A stretch of 64,000 bases of DNA, from the NCBI GenBank assembly GCA_951804985.1, contig OX638135.1, forward strand, positions 70,957,695 through 71,021,694, given 5' to 3'. The stretch comes from Dryomyza anilis. Lineage: Eukaryota > Arthropoda > Insecta > Diptera > Dryomyzidae. Each line of letters opens with the position of its first letter. Within the stretch, counting starts at the first letter, position 1. Below the pieces are notes generated by a model. The model had not been told where the DNA came from and made no database searches. It worked only from the letters and a program-made list of their open reading frames with translations. Below are positions 1 to 10,369 of the stretch, piece by piece. The position numbers and the translations under genes were made by a program.

Positions 1-429
1 TTGCATACTAAACATTTTCCACATTTTACTTTTTAACGTTCGATTAAATCTTTCACATATAGATGCTTTCATATGTGTATATGTATGATAGTGATTAATA
101 TCGTATTGTTTCATTAGACTTTTAAAGTCTTTATTAAAATACTCTTTTCCCTGATCTGATTGAATATTTTTTGGTTGAACTTTAGAATTATTTAATATTT
201 TTAACATTGCGGTAGACACATCTTTGGCATTTTTAGTTTTAACAAATTTAGAAAAAATATCGATGACTGTTAGTAAGTATTTGTATCCATTGTTTAGGGA
301 ATGATACGGAATCATTTCTACCAAATCAATTTGCCATGTATCATGTAAACCTTTTTGTATAAATCTTCTTCTAGGAAAATGTTTCCTAGCAGATCTGTGA
401 ATTTCATTTACTACTTTTTCTTTTGACAT
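1..429 (-). CDS. Polinton/Maverick retroviral-type integrase (rve core), partial
   Basis: The minus-strand frame is open for 143 codons from an ATG at 429 and runs off the left edge, so the C-terminal part is missing. The start precedes the catalytic core directly; I see no HH-CC zinc finger before it. The core has the DDE triad: Asp35 in DTWQIDLVEM, Asp92 in SDQGKEYFN and Glu126 in KASICERFNR, with YLLTVIDIFSK between the first two. This style, with KASI-ERFNRTLK around the Glu, is typical of Polinton integrases, which insert the element into host DNA. It is divergent from the capsid and packaging genes to the right, with about 340 AT-rich bases between. No stop or frameshift is visible in the part present. 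A retroviral or LTR origin is less likely given the neighbours. Confidence 0.85.
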   Translation of the reverse strand, partial: MSKEKVVNEIHRSARKHFPRRRFIQKGLHDTWQIDLVEMIPYHSLNNGYKYLLTVIDIFSKFVKTKNAKDVSTAMLKILNNSKVQPKNIQSDQGKEYFNKDFKSLMKQYDINHYHTYTHMKASICERFNRTLKSKMWKMFSMQ

Positions 430-772
430 TTTTAAAAAATATGTAAAATTATATATTAAAAATAAAAAGAAATAATATTTGTATTTATAGAGTTGTCTCT
501 TTTGCTTTTATGATTAGTTTATATAAAGAAACTTATGATGATCAAGTTTTAGTTGTATGTATTCCTTATAGGCCATAAGATGAATATTGTGAAATTGTTG
601 TCTAAATCATTACATAATAGTATGAAAACATTATATAATATAAATATATATATATATTAAATATCATTCGTCTTTTATTTTATATAATTAAGTTCTGAAT
701 GTATAGTCGATTCATTTTAGTCAAGTTTTGAATTTCATCGAAGATACACTTAAAATATTTTACACTCCGGAC
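430..772. other. Divergent AT-rich intergenic region
   Basis: No coding sequence is seen between the integrase (leftward) and the small ORF (rightward). There are TATA-like stretches on both strands, including TATATAAA read leftward near 520 and a TA-run near 645-660. It may hold two divergent promoters, but base composition alone would give such matches. Confidence 0.35.
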
Positions 773-991
773 ATGGATCTATTGACTGTTGAACGTTTTT
801 TAAATGAGTTTGAAAATGTCTTATTTGAGGATCATAAATTGGAAATTTTAGATCACATCGAATCTTTAAAGCTATTCCAGTATATGGAAAAGGTGAATTC
901 AACTAATGGAAAACACTATGTTTGTTGTTCTTGGTCTAAAAATGAAGCAACATGCGGACCAGATACCTGCGAATGTTCATACTTCAAGTAA
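773..991 (+). CDS. Small Cys-rich hypothetical ORF in the Polinton remnant
   Basis: This is an intact 72-codon frame starting at the ATG MDLLTVERF. A TTG 15 codons earlier is in frame but is a poor start. The first two thirds are acidic and helix-prone. The C-terminus carries a cysteine cluster (HYVCCSW, ATCGPDTCECSYF) that could bind zinc or form disulfides. I do not recognise the family. Its place between integrase and packaging ATPase, on the strand of the structural genes, suggests a small accessory gene of the element. Confidence 0.4.
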   Translation: MDLLTVERFLNEFENVLFEDHKLEILDHIESLKLFQYMEKVNSTNGKHYVCCSWSKNEATCGPDTCECSYFK

Positions 992-1128
992 CCTGTGAAA
1001 AGATTGAAAAACTTATGAAGTTATATTTAAGAATTAGGTTTAGTACACACATTAATTTAATTAAATAAATGAGTATATATAAAATCAAAAATGTCTTCCA
1101 TTCGTATTATATAGTTCAATAATATAAA

Positions 1129-1829
1129 ATGTTTTATCAATTTTTTCATCCATTCGCAATGCTAATTAGCGGACCATCAGGTTCAGGAAAACTACATTTT
1201 TGAAGAATTTATTAGAAAACAGAGATATATTGATTAGCAAGCATATTAATAGAGTCATTTGGTGTTATGGAGAAGAACATGCAAAGCCGTCATTTAAAAA
1301 TATTGAATATTTTAAAGGAATACCTGATAATTTCGAAAATGAATTAAATGAACCAGTTCTTATTATTTTGGATGATCTAATGATGGGAGCATTCAATAAA
1401 GAAATATGTGAACTTTTTACAAAAGGATCACATCATCGAAATTTGTCTATAATTGTTGTAACTCAAAATATTTTTCATAAATCTTCCCATACTCGAGACA
1501 TTTCATTAAATACAAAATATATTGTTGTATTTAAGAATCCTCGGGATAAACTACAATTTCAGAACTTGGCCAGACAAATTTGCCCTGAAAATTCAAAAGA
1601 GTTGATGAGGATATATAAAGAGGTTACCGATGAACCACATGGCTATTTACTAATTGATCTTACTCAAAGTGTAAATGATCTATTAAGATATCGAACAAAT
1701 ATTTTTGATAAAGATTTTTGTTATTGTTACTGCGATACCGGTGAAAATGGTTTACAAAAAGAATCTAAAGCGATTGAAGGTAAAACAAGCATATTTTGTA
1801 TACGATCAAAAATGCTGATACAAAATTGA
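1129..1829 (+). pseudogene. Polinton A32/FtsK-HerA-like packaging ATPase, frameshifted
   Basis: The frame opens at the ATG 1129 and reads to a P-loop (GPSGSGK), but one missing base just after the lysine leads to a stop at 1201-1203. The next frame continues from about 1200 to the stop at 1829. It contains a Walker B strand (VLIILDDLMMG), a sensor-like strand ending VVTQN and an SHTRD segment, the signature of Polinton DNA-packaging ATPases that load the genome into the capsid. Without the shift it would be about 230 codons, the usual size for the family. The tail overlaps the next ORF (from about 1784). The break disables the nucleotide-binding loop, so the copy is dead unless this is a sequencing error. 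Confidence 0.85.
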
Positions 1830-2095
1830 GAAAAGCTATATTGAAAAACGGACCTCCTGATCTGATTAACACCATAGCAGAAATTTCTCATAATACCCAC
1901 AGAGGAAATAATAAGTTAAAAATTAATGATAAACAATATTTAGAAAAGTATTAAAAAGAACTTAGATGTCTGGCCTGCTCAAAGCGATCCCTGAGCTCGA
2001 AACGAAAAGTTCTTATTCAGAAAGGAGGATTCTTACCAGTGGTTATTTCTTCGCTGCTGTCCGGAGTAATTGAAAAATTAATTGAAAATGTCTAA
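1784..2095 (+). pseudogene. Adenovirus pX-like / Polinton small core protein, one in-frame stop
   Basis: One frame (AAC AAG CAT ...) runs from about 1784 to a stop at 2093-2095, with one internal TAA at 1952-1954. No ATG is seen at the start. The N-terminal half has LRKAILKNGPPDLINTIAE and HRGNNKL. The C-terminal half has a basic stretch followed by KGGFLPVV and a hydrophobic end. This basic-then-QKGGFL-then-hydrophobic layout recurs in small Polinton/adintovirus proteins compared with adenovirus core protein X. It overlaps the ATPase tail and, by 8 bases, the next ORF, as expected of compact viral coding. Assignment is by remembered pattern. Confidence 0.6.
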
Positions 2096-2768
2096 ATTGA
2101 AATTGAATAAAGTTTTTTTAATACATCCAAATACATATAATATAATTTTAAATGACTCTTCTGCATCAATATTTTTAAATCTAAAACTTTTACCAATATT
2201 TTCAAATAAAAATGTAACCGACTTTAATAAATGATTAAGTATTCAACAAGAACTAAACAAATATTTTCATTTAAAACGCAATTTGAAACTTCCTTAACAA
2301 TTAGAAGTAAATAATGAAGGTGAACAAATAAACGACAGAAAAGACATTGGAACTCAGACAAGTGATTTTACTAATGAGATCATTATTCCGCACAGTTCAG
2401 ATAATATAAATTCGATACCATTGTCACATAGTGATGATCAGAAATATTTGGACCGAAATAATGAAAATGAAGAAATTATATATAGTAGTAAAACGGTTAA
2501 CCCTAAAAAAACTCAAGTCTCCGCAATACTTAGTAAATACAAGAAAAATAAAGCTGATGTTCCGACTACACCAACTCCTAAAAAAGTAAAACGAAAGTTT
2601 TTGGATATGACACCAAATTTAAATAGTACTGTGGACAATCCTATAAAAAAACAGTGTTTGAAACTGAAAGATAAAAAATATCGAGTTTTAAGTCAACCAT
2701 ATAAAGTTACGCAGACTATGAAATCGATACAATATGGTGAAAACGACGTTGAGTGGATAACATCATAG
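2088..2768 (+). pseudogene. Unknown Polinton ORF with two in-frame stops
   Basis: A single frame from the ATG at 2088 to the stop at 2766-2768 (about 226 codons) is interrupted only by a TGA near 2232 and a TAA near 2295. The first 48 codons begin MSKLKLNKVFLIHPNTY. The C-terminal half is polar and basic, with TPTPKKVKRKF and the end GENDVEWITS. No catalytic motif is seen and I do not recognise the family. Position between the pX-like and penton-like ORFs and lysine richness would fit a DNA-binding or minor virion protein, but that is inference. The frame is kept across both stops, so decay is recent or mild. Confidence 0.5.
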
Positions 2769-2823
2769 AATATAAAATTCAACATTGAGTAAAAAGATTT
2801 ATTAAATGTTGATATACGCCATA

Positions 2824-3285
2824 ATGAACAACTTAAGCGAATTTTTTGTGACGCTTATGAGTAATAACTCTATGAGTGTATACACTAAAAATGTTCAATC
2901 TGCATTCACCAACATAATAAATATTTCTACGCAAATAACCGAAGATTGGGAAGTTGGACTTACTGAAATATTTGTAAATCATCGACATATATATACGAGT
3001 GTAGCAGAAGTTTTAGTACCACACATTTTGCTGGTGTATACTGATATAATTAAACCTAGATGTGTTGGTGACACAAATTTAAGATGTTTGAAGGTGATAG
3101 CTTACAATGGAATTAGACAACTACTAAGATTTTCATTGGTAGAATACTATCCACTTGAAATATTAACAATTAAGGATGTTTCTATTCTAATAACTGATCT
3201 AAATGGACGTAAAACTCATTTTAAACCAAGCAGTGTACCAATATATCTTACTCTTCACTTCCGAAAAAGAAATAAAAGACTATAA
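2824..3285 (+). pseudogene. Penton-like minor capsid protein of the Polinton, internally shortened
   Basis: The likely start is the ATG of MNNLSEFFVTLMSNNSM; another ATG lies six codons upstream. The first ~45 residues (EFFVTL.SNNSM, SAFTNIINISTQI, EDWEVGLTEIFVNH) match the conserved N-terminus of the Polinton protein thought to form the penton or minor capsid component. The end (PLEILTIKDVSILITDLNGR, then LTLHFRKR) matches its C-terminal part. The frame is only about 153 codons, whereas relatives I know are several hundred, so a large central part is missing without breaking the frame. It lies directly upstream of the major capsid gene. The penton label comes from published structure-based assignment of this family. 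Confidence 0.6.
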
Positions 3286-3338
3286 ATGACGATGAACTCT
3301 AATAAGTAACTCATATTTAAAACAACAAGTCATGGAGC

Positions 3339-4282
3339 CAGGGGCGGATCCAGAAGTATGATTTGGGGGGGGGGGGTCGATTGATTTTTTGCGCCTTTTT
3401 TTCCAATTTTTTTCTAAAATACGCCCCAAAAATTTTTTTTGCGCCCTTTTTTATATTTTCAGTACTTTATATTTTATACAACTGTACTTCTTTAATCCAA
3501 CTTTTTTTCTTTAAACCAACCGTGTTATTTGCTTAAAAAACAAAAAAAATATAGGGTGCGGTCGGATCTGTGGTACCCTAGAAAAAACGATATCCGATAT
3601 CATCTACATATTTGATCATATAGGTACTCAAATGAAAGGTAATAATGCCACATTTGTAATTATATGGTTATTTTTATGACCTAATAGCGATTAGGATTTG
3701 TAATTATGTAAAAATTAGAATGAAATGCTGATTGTTAAAAAAAATATTTAATTATTTATCAAAATTACGTAGAAAATTTTGAAATGAATAGGTAACGCTA
3801 AAACGCTTTTTTAAAAATTTTTAGAAGTGGCCCAACTGTTAATTATAATATTTCGTTGGCAAGTTATATCGAAGAAGTGCCGCAGGCGAAATTTTTTTAT
3901 AAAATATTAAATTTTATATTTTTTAAAACATAAATACATGTGTATAATAGACTACTGATTAAATTTCTTTTCGTTTGGGTACCCACACTTGTATCTATAT
4001 ATTATTCGTGTATAAAATGAACTCAGTGGTTAAAACTAAAAAAGGTCCTGAGGTTACTGGGGTTATCGGATCATGAACATAATAACATATTAATCGTGAG
4101 ATCAATATCTTTCATTTCAGTACCTACATGTTCATATAGGTGGTGTATAAGGTTTCGATTTATCTGGGGTAGCAGAAGTCCGATAGTTTGAAGAAAAAAT
4201 ATTTCACTTCATCCGGTTATCTAAAGTTCAGCCAATTTTTTTGTTTGTTTGGAGATTTTTTGGTAGGAGTAACGACTTTTTT

Positions 4283-4344
<62 letters not shown>

Positions 4345-6263
4345 TATATGTATTTATCAAAAATAATTATTTTTAACTTAAATAATATTAACTTTTATTT
4401 ATATTTCTCAAATATAATTATTAAAAAATATTTTAAAATTGAACAGTCCTATAATGAAAATAATACCATAAATTAAAAATGTTCATCGAATGTTATCTTA
4501 TGGTACCCTTTGTTTTACAGTGCCATCATTTCTTACAATGACTTTTTACATATAAGTTTGAAAAAAAAAAATATTTTTGGTCTCTGATTTTACGAAACTG
4601 TACATATCTCAGTATCCTTTGGACAAAATTCAATTTGTGTATTATATTAAAGGTGATCAATACCGACATCTCGTTGGAAAACTACTTCAGATATACACAA
4701 TGCATTTTTAATGATTATTTTCACGTAACAAGTCAGCATATTTCGAAAACCAAAAATATTTGAATTTAATTTTTTTTTTTAAGTATAACATTGGTACCAA
4801 TTGTACCATTTGTACCAAACTTAAGTTTTTATATTTAACCTACTTTTTTGTACCATTTATTCAAGAATTAAAAGGTAATAGTTATTTCACCAATTACTAA
4901 ATTAATTAACAACAGTTTTTTTTTAATTTCAAAAATACTAAAAACGTAAAAATCGGATTATAAATCGTCGTTATGGAACTAAAAGTCATCAAATAAATTT
5001 TGTTTCAATATCGATTTTTTTTGTTAATAACTTCTTCATTTATAATTTGAAACAATCATAACCTTTTAGCGCAGTGCCGAATGGACATACTATATTTTGT
5101 GAATAATTGATTTTTAATTATGAAAAATACACCAACACATCTTAAACTATGAATTGTCGAACTTTTATCAAACTTTCATAAATGGTATTTGGACTTATAG
5201 TTGTACAACTAAGATATACAAAAAAATATGTATATTTTTTAAAAACTAAATTCAAAGTCATCTATTTGACAATTTATTCTATACAAAAATTCTAAAAAAG
5301 TCGATTTTTTTTTAAGTCGAATTATTAAAGTTGTTTAAAATTGTCTATGGTTATGCGCCTATAATGTTTAAATTCGATTTAATATTGATACCCCGAGACA
5401 AAATTTAAGTCATTTTTCAGGAATATTTCCGGCCAACACACAGATAAATGGAATATTTTGGGAAGTGTATAGCAGGTTGTAAAATTTTGTGGACTTTTAA
5501 TGACAGATTCACGGCATATTTTGGGATCGAGCAGTTCGGGCAGACAGCTTGTGATACAAACTCCGCCTATCTCTTTTGAAAATATGTCGAAAAAATGTTT
5601 CTAAACAGTCTCGACATTGCCTAAAATTTTTGTCTTGGGACATTTTGATATAGATCTCAAAACATATATAGATCTCAATTTTAACGAAGATTAAAATGTT
5701 TTTTTAAGTCGCAAAATTCAAAAAAAAAGCACAATTAAAAACGTAATTTACAGAATATTAGTAATCTGGAAATAGTTAGTAATTTTTACACAAAGGCGCA
5801 ATGTAGAGAGAAAAGCTCAAAAAGGCGTAAACTATTCAAATAACAATCAAAATTAAAACAGCGCATAATTTACAGAATTTTACCGTCTTTACAAGCGCAA
5901 AATTATCAAAACAAAACAAAAATGAATATGACGCATATTTACTCTGTAAATTAATTGTTTTTTTTTTTTTTTGAAAATTTGGCGCCTTTTTCTATATTTT
6001 GCGATCTTTTTAAAAACCGCTTTTTCCATTTTGTATTTATTTTTTTGAAAATTTAGCGACTTTCTCTGTAGTTACCGGTCTTTTAAAAAGGCCTAAAAAT
6101 TCTGAAATTTTGCGCCTTTTACTATATTTAGCGCCCTTCTGTAGAGGCGCAAAAATTTTGTAAATTAGGCGCATTTGCAATTTTATGCTTTTTAGAAAAT
6201 GTTGCGCCTTTATGTATATTTTGCGCCCTTCTACAGAGGTGCAAACATTTTGTAAATAAGGTG
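3339..6263. mobile_element. ~2.9 kb AT-rich insertion at the capsid gene start, class unknown
   Basis: This non-coding stretch separates the penton-like and capsid genes. Its left end, CAGGGGCGGATCC, resembles a hAT-type terminus, followed by a G-run; no matching inverted copy is seen at the right end. Both ends carry GCGCC(C)TTTTT-type repeats in the same orientation. The flanks are CATGGAGC (3331-3338) and CATGAAAA (6264-6271), which agree at 5 of 8 positions including the ATG, a possible decayed target duplication. No transposase is recognised inside. It also holds a TA microsatellite. Confidence 0.45.
4285..4341. repeat. (TA)n microsatellite
   Basis: Uninterrupted AT dinucleotides over about 56 bases. 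They give a spurious short ORF of alternating Ile and Tyr. Confidence 0.95.
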
Positions 6264-6264
6264 C

Positions 6265-7509
6265 ATGAAAAGTGAACTTGATTTATTTGAATCTCTTCCA
6301 ATTCAAAATAGTATTTTGCGTACGGAAGAAGTCGCATATAATCCGATTGCATTTTTAGATAATGCTGGGACAATTGAATTTGTGTGGCTAGGAAATGGTG
6401 AAACTTATCGAGATTTGTCTAGTGTTTATTTACGACTTGTGGTACAATTAAAAGATATATATAATGACATAACTGATGGTTCTGTTGGAGTAGTTAATAA
6501 TAATCTTCACTCAATATTCAGGAGCTCTTCAGTATATTTAAACAATGTATTGATTTCGCAGAGCGATAATAACTATCATTATCGATCCTATATACAAACT
6601 CTATTAAACTATGGAACGGATGCCAGTAAAACACATTTAACCACCTCAGGTTGGTATCCAGATACTGCTGTTGATTCGGCCAGTAACACTGCATTAGACA
6701 CCCAAAAAATCATTTTCCAAAAAAGTAATAAAGTTGAACTATATGGAAAAGTGCATGGAGATATTTTCAATCAAACAAAATAATTGCTGAACAATGTAGA
6801 TTTGAGAATTACATTCAATTTAGAAGTCTGCATTTTATATTCTGGAAACAACTGGCGAATCATCACTTAAAATTTTGGAGGCTCAATTATTTATGAATCA
6901 TGTTACAATTAATCCAGGAATACTTCTCGCTCATCATACAACAAAAACGCTATATATCCATACAGCAGAGTAGAAGTATAGTCATTCACACTTTATCCAG
7001 GCAATCACTCTCTATCAATTGACAATGTGGTAATTGGACAGCTACCCAACTATTTATCATTTTGTATAGTGTCAAATAAAGCATATACAGGAGATAGAAA
7101 ACTCAATCCTTTTGAATTGAAACATTTTAATTTACAACGATTTAATCTATCAATTAATGGAGTCCAAGTACCTTCTCAACCATTAGAATTTGATTATCAA
7201 AATAACACCAATGGTATAAGCTCAAGAGGATACAATTTGCTTTTCAAGGGGAATGGAATTAAATATTTCGATAAAGGAAATCATATAACTAAGGACTTGT
7301 TTGATAATGGATTTTTCACTCTAGCATTTGATCTTACTGCTGATCAATCTAATATCCACATGTGTGCAAACTTATTAAATCAAGGAACCATTAGAATCGA
7401 GGGAAGATTTGCTAAACCATTAGAAGAGGCTATAACTTTCATTGTTTATAGCGAATATGATTCTATGCTAGACATTGACCGAAATCGAAACGTTCGAGTT
7501 ACTTTATAA
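6265..7509 (+). pseudogene. Polinton double-jelly-roll major capsid protein, multiply broken
   Basis: The N-terminal part, 172 codons from ATG 6265, has SELDLFESLP, IEFVWLGNGETY and DLSSVYLRLVVQL, the conserved opening of Polinton major capsid proteins. A stop follows at 6781-6783. Homology continues through a stop near 6869 with a change of frame (ILEAQLFMNHV), then a second change near 6970 that restores the first frame. From 7027 to 7509 the frame is open again (GQLPNYLSF, KHFNLQRFNLSINGVQVPSQP, YDSMLDIDRNR). Total length of about 415 codons is close to the family's usual size. The breaks and the insertion at the start codon make this a pseudogene. The protease starts 2 bases after its stop. 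Confidence 0.85.
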
Positions 7510-7511
7510 AT

Positions 7512-7982
7512 ATGAATACTTTGCAAATAAGAAATGATCTGAGTAAAAATACTTTTATCAGACGATATTTCAAGGGGGTGTTTGCGTCAGATCAATTGCC
7601 AAAAACAATAACGAAACCATCTATTATAATAGCAAATACTGATCCTTCTTATGCTCCAGGTTCTTATTGGATTGCATTTTATTTTAATGATAAAAATAAT
7701 GCAGAGTATTTTGATTCATCTGGACATGCACCTGATAAACAAGAGTGTATAAACTTTATCAATAGAAATAGCAAAAAATTTATTTATAATAAACATCGAA
7801 TTCAACGTGATTTTTCCAACACTTGTGGATACTACTGCTGTTTATTTGCTTTATTCAAAAGCAAGAAAAAAAGCCTTCAAAATTTTCTTAAATTGTTTAA
7901 TAAAACTAATTATAAGTATAATGATGTAAATGTTTTAAAATTGTATAAGAAAAACTTCAAAAATAAGAAAAGCAAAAAATAA
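7512..7982 (+). CDS. Adenain-like cysteine protease (C5 type) of the Polinton, catalytic His replaced
   Basis: This is an intact 156-codon frame from ATG 7512. Polinton proteases of this fold mature capsid proteins and have a His-Asp/Glu-Cys triad. The Cys block is present (FSNTCGYYCCLFALF), as is the acidic block (EYFDSSG). The His block, normally an HW pair followed by a hydrophobic strand, reads SYWIAFYF, so the catalytic His is Tyr, a change possible by one C-to-T substitution. The enzyme is therefore probably inactive although the frame is open. The C-terminal third (from 7801) lies in the 6.3 kb block and is repeated at 14117. Confidence 0.8.
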   Translation: MNTLQIRNDLSKNTFIRRYFKGVFASDQLPKTITKPSIIIANTDPSYAPGSYWIAFYFNDKNNAEYFDSSGHAPDKQECINFINRNSKKFIYNKHRIQRDFSNTCGYYCCLFALFKSKKKSLQNFLKLFNKTNYKYNDVNVLKLYKKNFKNKKSKK

Positions 7983-8046
7983 ACTGAAATAAATTAAAAC
8001 AATGTTTTTTTTCCTTTTAATATTTTTTATTTATTATATATACTAT

Positions 8047-8396
8047 TTATATATTATTATGATCAAAATTTATTTTCTTTGCTATAAATTCAAATACTGC
8101 CATGTTATATTTGGCTTTGTCTCGACCTTTGAAAATGACTCCTTGTATTCCGCTATCTTTTAGTTTTTTGTAAAGATTTTTCGTTAGAAAAACTTGTCCA
8201 ATTCTTTTTGGCAGAAAATCCACAATGACGTATCATCTTCATCCATTAAAAGAAGTGAAATTTTCTCTCAGTATTGAGTTTCTTTAATTTTACATCCCGT
8301 TATTGAATACTCAACTCCTATTTTAAGAGAATCCACTTTTGTATATCCGAGACCCACAGTATTGGTACATTCGTTTAATTGATTTAGTAGCGACAT
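8047..8396 (-). pseudogene. OB-fold-like (possible ssDNA-binding) Polinton protein, broken
   Basis: From an ATG at 8396 read leftward, the frame gives MSLLNQLNECTNTVGLGY and later KIGVEYSITGCKIKETQY, then a TGA at 8268-8270. After a further one-base shift it continues FLPKRIGQVFLTKNLYKKL and KYNMAVFEFIAKK to a stop at 8047-8049. The pattern K-x-G-x-x-Y-x-I followed by FLPKR recurs in small Polinton-borne insect proteins that I take to be OB-fold single-strand-binding proteins; this is a family-level guess. It converges with the protease. Both breaks persist in the second copy at 14363-14712, so they predate the duplication. Confidence 0.45.
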
Positions 8397-8468
8397 TGTT
8401 GGTTGAAGTTTATTCAATACTATCTGAAAGTTCTATTTTGTGGAAGTGTTTTATATGAATTTCTCATT

Positions 8469-8580
8469 AAACGACATAAAGCTATGTCGTTTGTAGCTTT
8501 TAAACAATGTATATTTTTTTATTACAAAAAGGTCTGTATATAAGAGGAAGAAGAATTCAATAATAGCAGCATTCTCTCAT
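8469..8580 (+). promoter_or_regulatory. Operator-like palindrome next to a rightward TATA box
   Basis: A perfect inverted repeat has 10-bp arms AAACGACATA and TATGTCGTTT (8469-8478, 8483-8492) around AAGC. A TATATAAG box follows at 8537-8544, and AATAGCAGCATTCTCTC 30-odd bases on is where transcription could start. The palindrome lies 73 bases upstream of the leftward OB-fold ORF, so it sits between divergent units. Nothing coding follows on the right strand, only a TA tract and the opposite-strand 142-codon ORF. Regulatory function is inferred. Confidence 0.35.
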
Positions 8581-8586
8581 TGGATT

Positions 8587-8738
<152 letters not shown>

Positions 8739-8745
8739 ATCATCG

Positions 8746-9174
8746 TCAGATTCCATAAAAAACAATAACTTCAGTTCTCCTGCGCGCTTCTTCTTTCCTC
8801 TCTTCTTCTTTCCGCTCTTCTTCTGTTCGATGTATTGCTTCCATACTATCCATTACTTCGTTCAACAAATCATCATTTCCATCAAACAGATTTTCTTTTA
8901 ATCCTTCATTAGAAAATTCTGCTTCCATATTGTCCATCGCTGCATATAACATAGTGTCATTACCATCAAAAAGAATTTCTGTAAATGGATCGTCAAGCCA
9001 TGATTCAAATTTGGAGTCCCAAAGAACGTCTGGAATGTTGGCAGATAGCAAGGACTTAAACAACTCTCCTCCTCGTTCATTCGGAGTTGAGGTATAAGCC
9101 AGATATTCTGAATCATTATAAATGTCTTGGCCATTTGGACAAATATTTTGGAGAAGTTTCTGATTACCAGCCAT
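8746..9174 (-). CDS. Intact acidic 142-residue ORF of unknown function, copy 1
   Basis: The ATG at 9174 is preceded by CAAAAA and followed by G, a good insect start context. The protein is acidic in the middle. It has an internal repeat about 30 residues apart: [18 protein letters not shown] and [19 protein letters not shown] charged [15 protein letters not shown] helix precedes the C-terminus VIVFYGI. No signal peptide, membrane segment or enzyme motif is seen. It converges on the Polinton remnant and may be part of it or adjacent. It is identical to the copy at 15088-15516. I do not recognise the family; a captured or virus-derived gene is possible. Confidence 0.45.
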   Translation of the reverse strand: MAGNQKLLQNICPNGQDIYNDSEYLAYTSTPNERGGELFKSLLSANIPDVLWDSKFESWLDDPFTEILFDGNDTMLYAAMDNMEAEFSNEGLKENLFDGNDDLLNEVMDSMEAIHRTEEERKEEERKEEARRRTEVIVFYGI

Positions 9175-10369
9175 TTTTTGTTTTTTTTTTTGTTTTATAT
9201 TTTATTAAAAAGTTTAAAATGAAAATTTACTTTAAAAAATAACAAAATGTTATAAACAATTAAAGAAAGAAGAAAACAACTTTATGTCAACCGATGTTGG
9301 GATACATTTTTATACTGGCCCCAGTAGATGAAACCTTATGGAGGTAAAGTAAATGAAAAGCCATAGGATGTATTCCAATGCAGTTATGGCAATAGAGTTT
9401 CATTTAGTAGTATCCTATTGTGTTTTACCTGCATCGATTTTAAATCGTATGGTACATTTATAAAGGGTAGCACCTGCATTATTAATTTTTAACGAAAACA
9501 TTTTTTGAATATTAATTACTAAAATTCTAACGGTTCTACTTATACTTTTAATCGTAAATATTACAATTTATTGCATCAGAATTATATTTCGAAAGCATAA
9601 TTGTACATATAATGTTCATGAATATTTTAAGTGGGTGGTATTTTTATTATATAATTAAAAAATTCCAGTCAATAGGACGGACGGTATTTATGACCGAAAA
9701 TTGTGATCCGAATTCCTAATTTAACCTTTTTCAATTTAATTGATTCTCAGATATTCCTTATGATACTAATAAATAAATATCGAGACATGTTGTTTAAAAA
9801 ATAATTTCTTTTGTACTGTGTGATTGTCTCAAAATAGTTGAAATAATATATTTTAATTTAAATTAAATCATCTACAATTTAATTTTTACATTGCATAAGT
9901 ACATGGTCCCCGTAAATATATGAGTCATGCTCTGACTAAACAAGTTTACGGTTCGTGTATTACATCGCATTCATCGCCATCTAGCGATGTCTATCGACAT
10001 TTACATCTATCGAGATCCTTGACATCTAGCAGTACTCATCGCCTTCTAATGTTGTCTATTGACATCTGCTTACATCGAGCGATGCATTTAGTGGTGATAC
10101 AATCCCACGCTAACTATTTACAATAACTGAATTCTAACCTTCATTGTGGCCATCTAGTGGTGTCTATTGACATCTCCATCTATCGAAATCGCTATTCAGC
10201 ATTCACAATGAATATTTATAGTGAGTAACACAACCCCTTCTCACTTTTATCAACTCCACCCACCATTATCAATTATGCTTACTCTGCCCATATCCTTTCT
10301 ACTGACGAGTAATAGTGTGACCAATACATTTCAAATATTCACTTCGATCCATTTCTAAAGCAACACTTA

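Noticed and set aside
8898..9134. 78-codon minus-strand ORF
   Set aside because: Shadow frame of the 142-codon ORF.
9920..10126. 68-codon ORF MSHALTKQVYGSC present four times
   Set aside because: It lies in repeated ATCTAGCGATGTC modules, and its persistence follows from the recent duplication. No homology or start context supports it.
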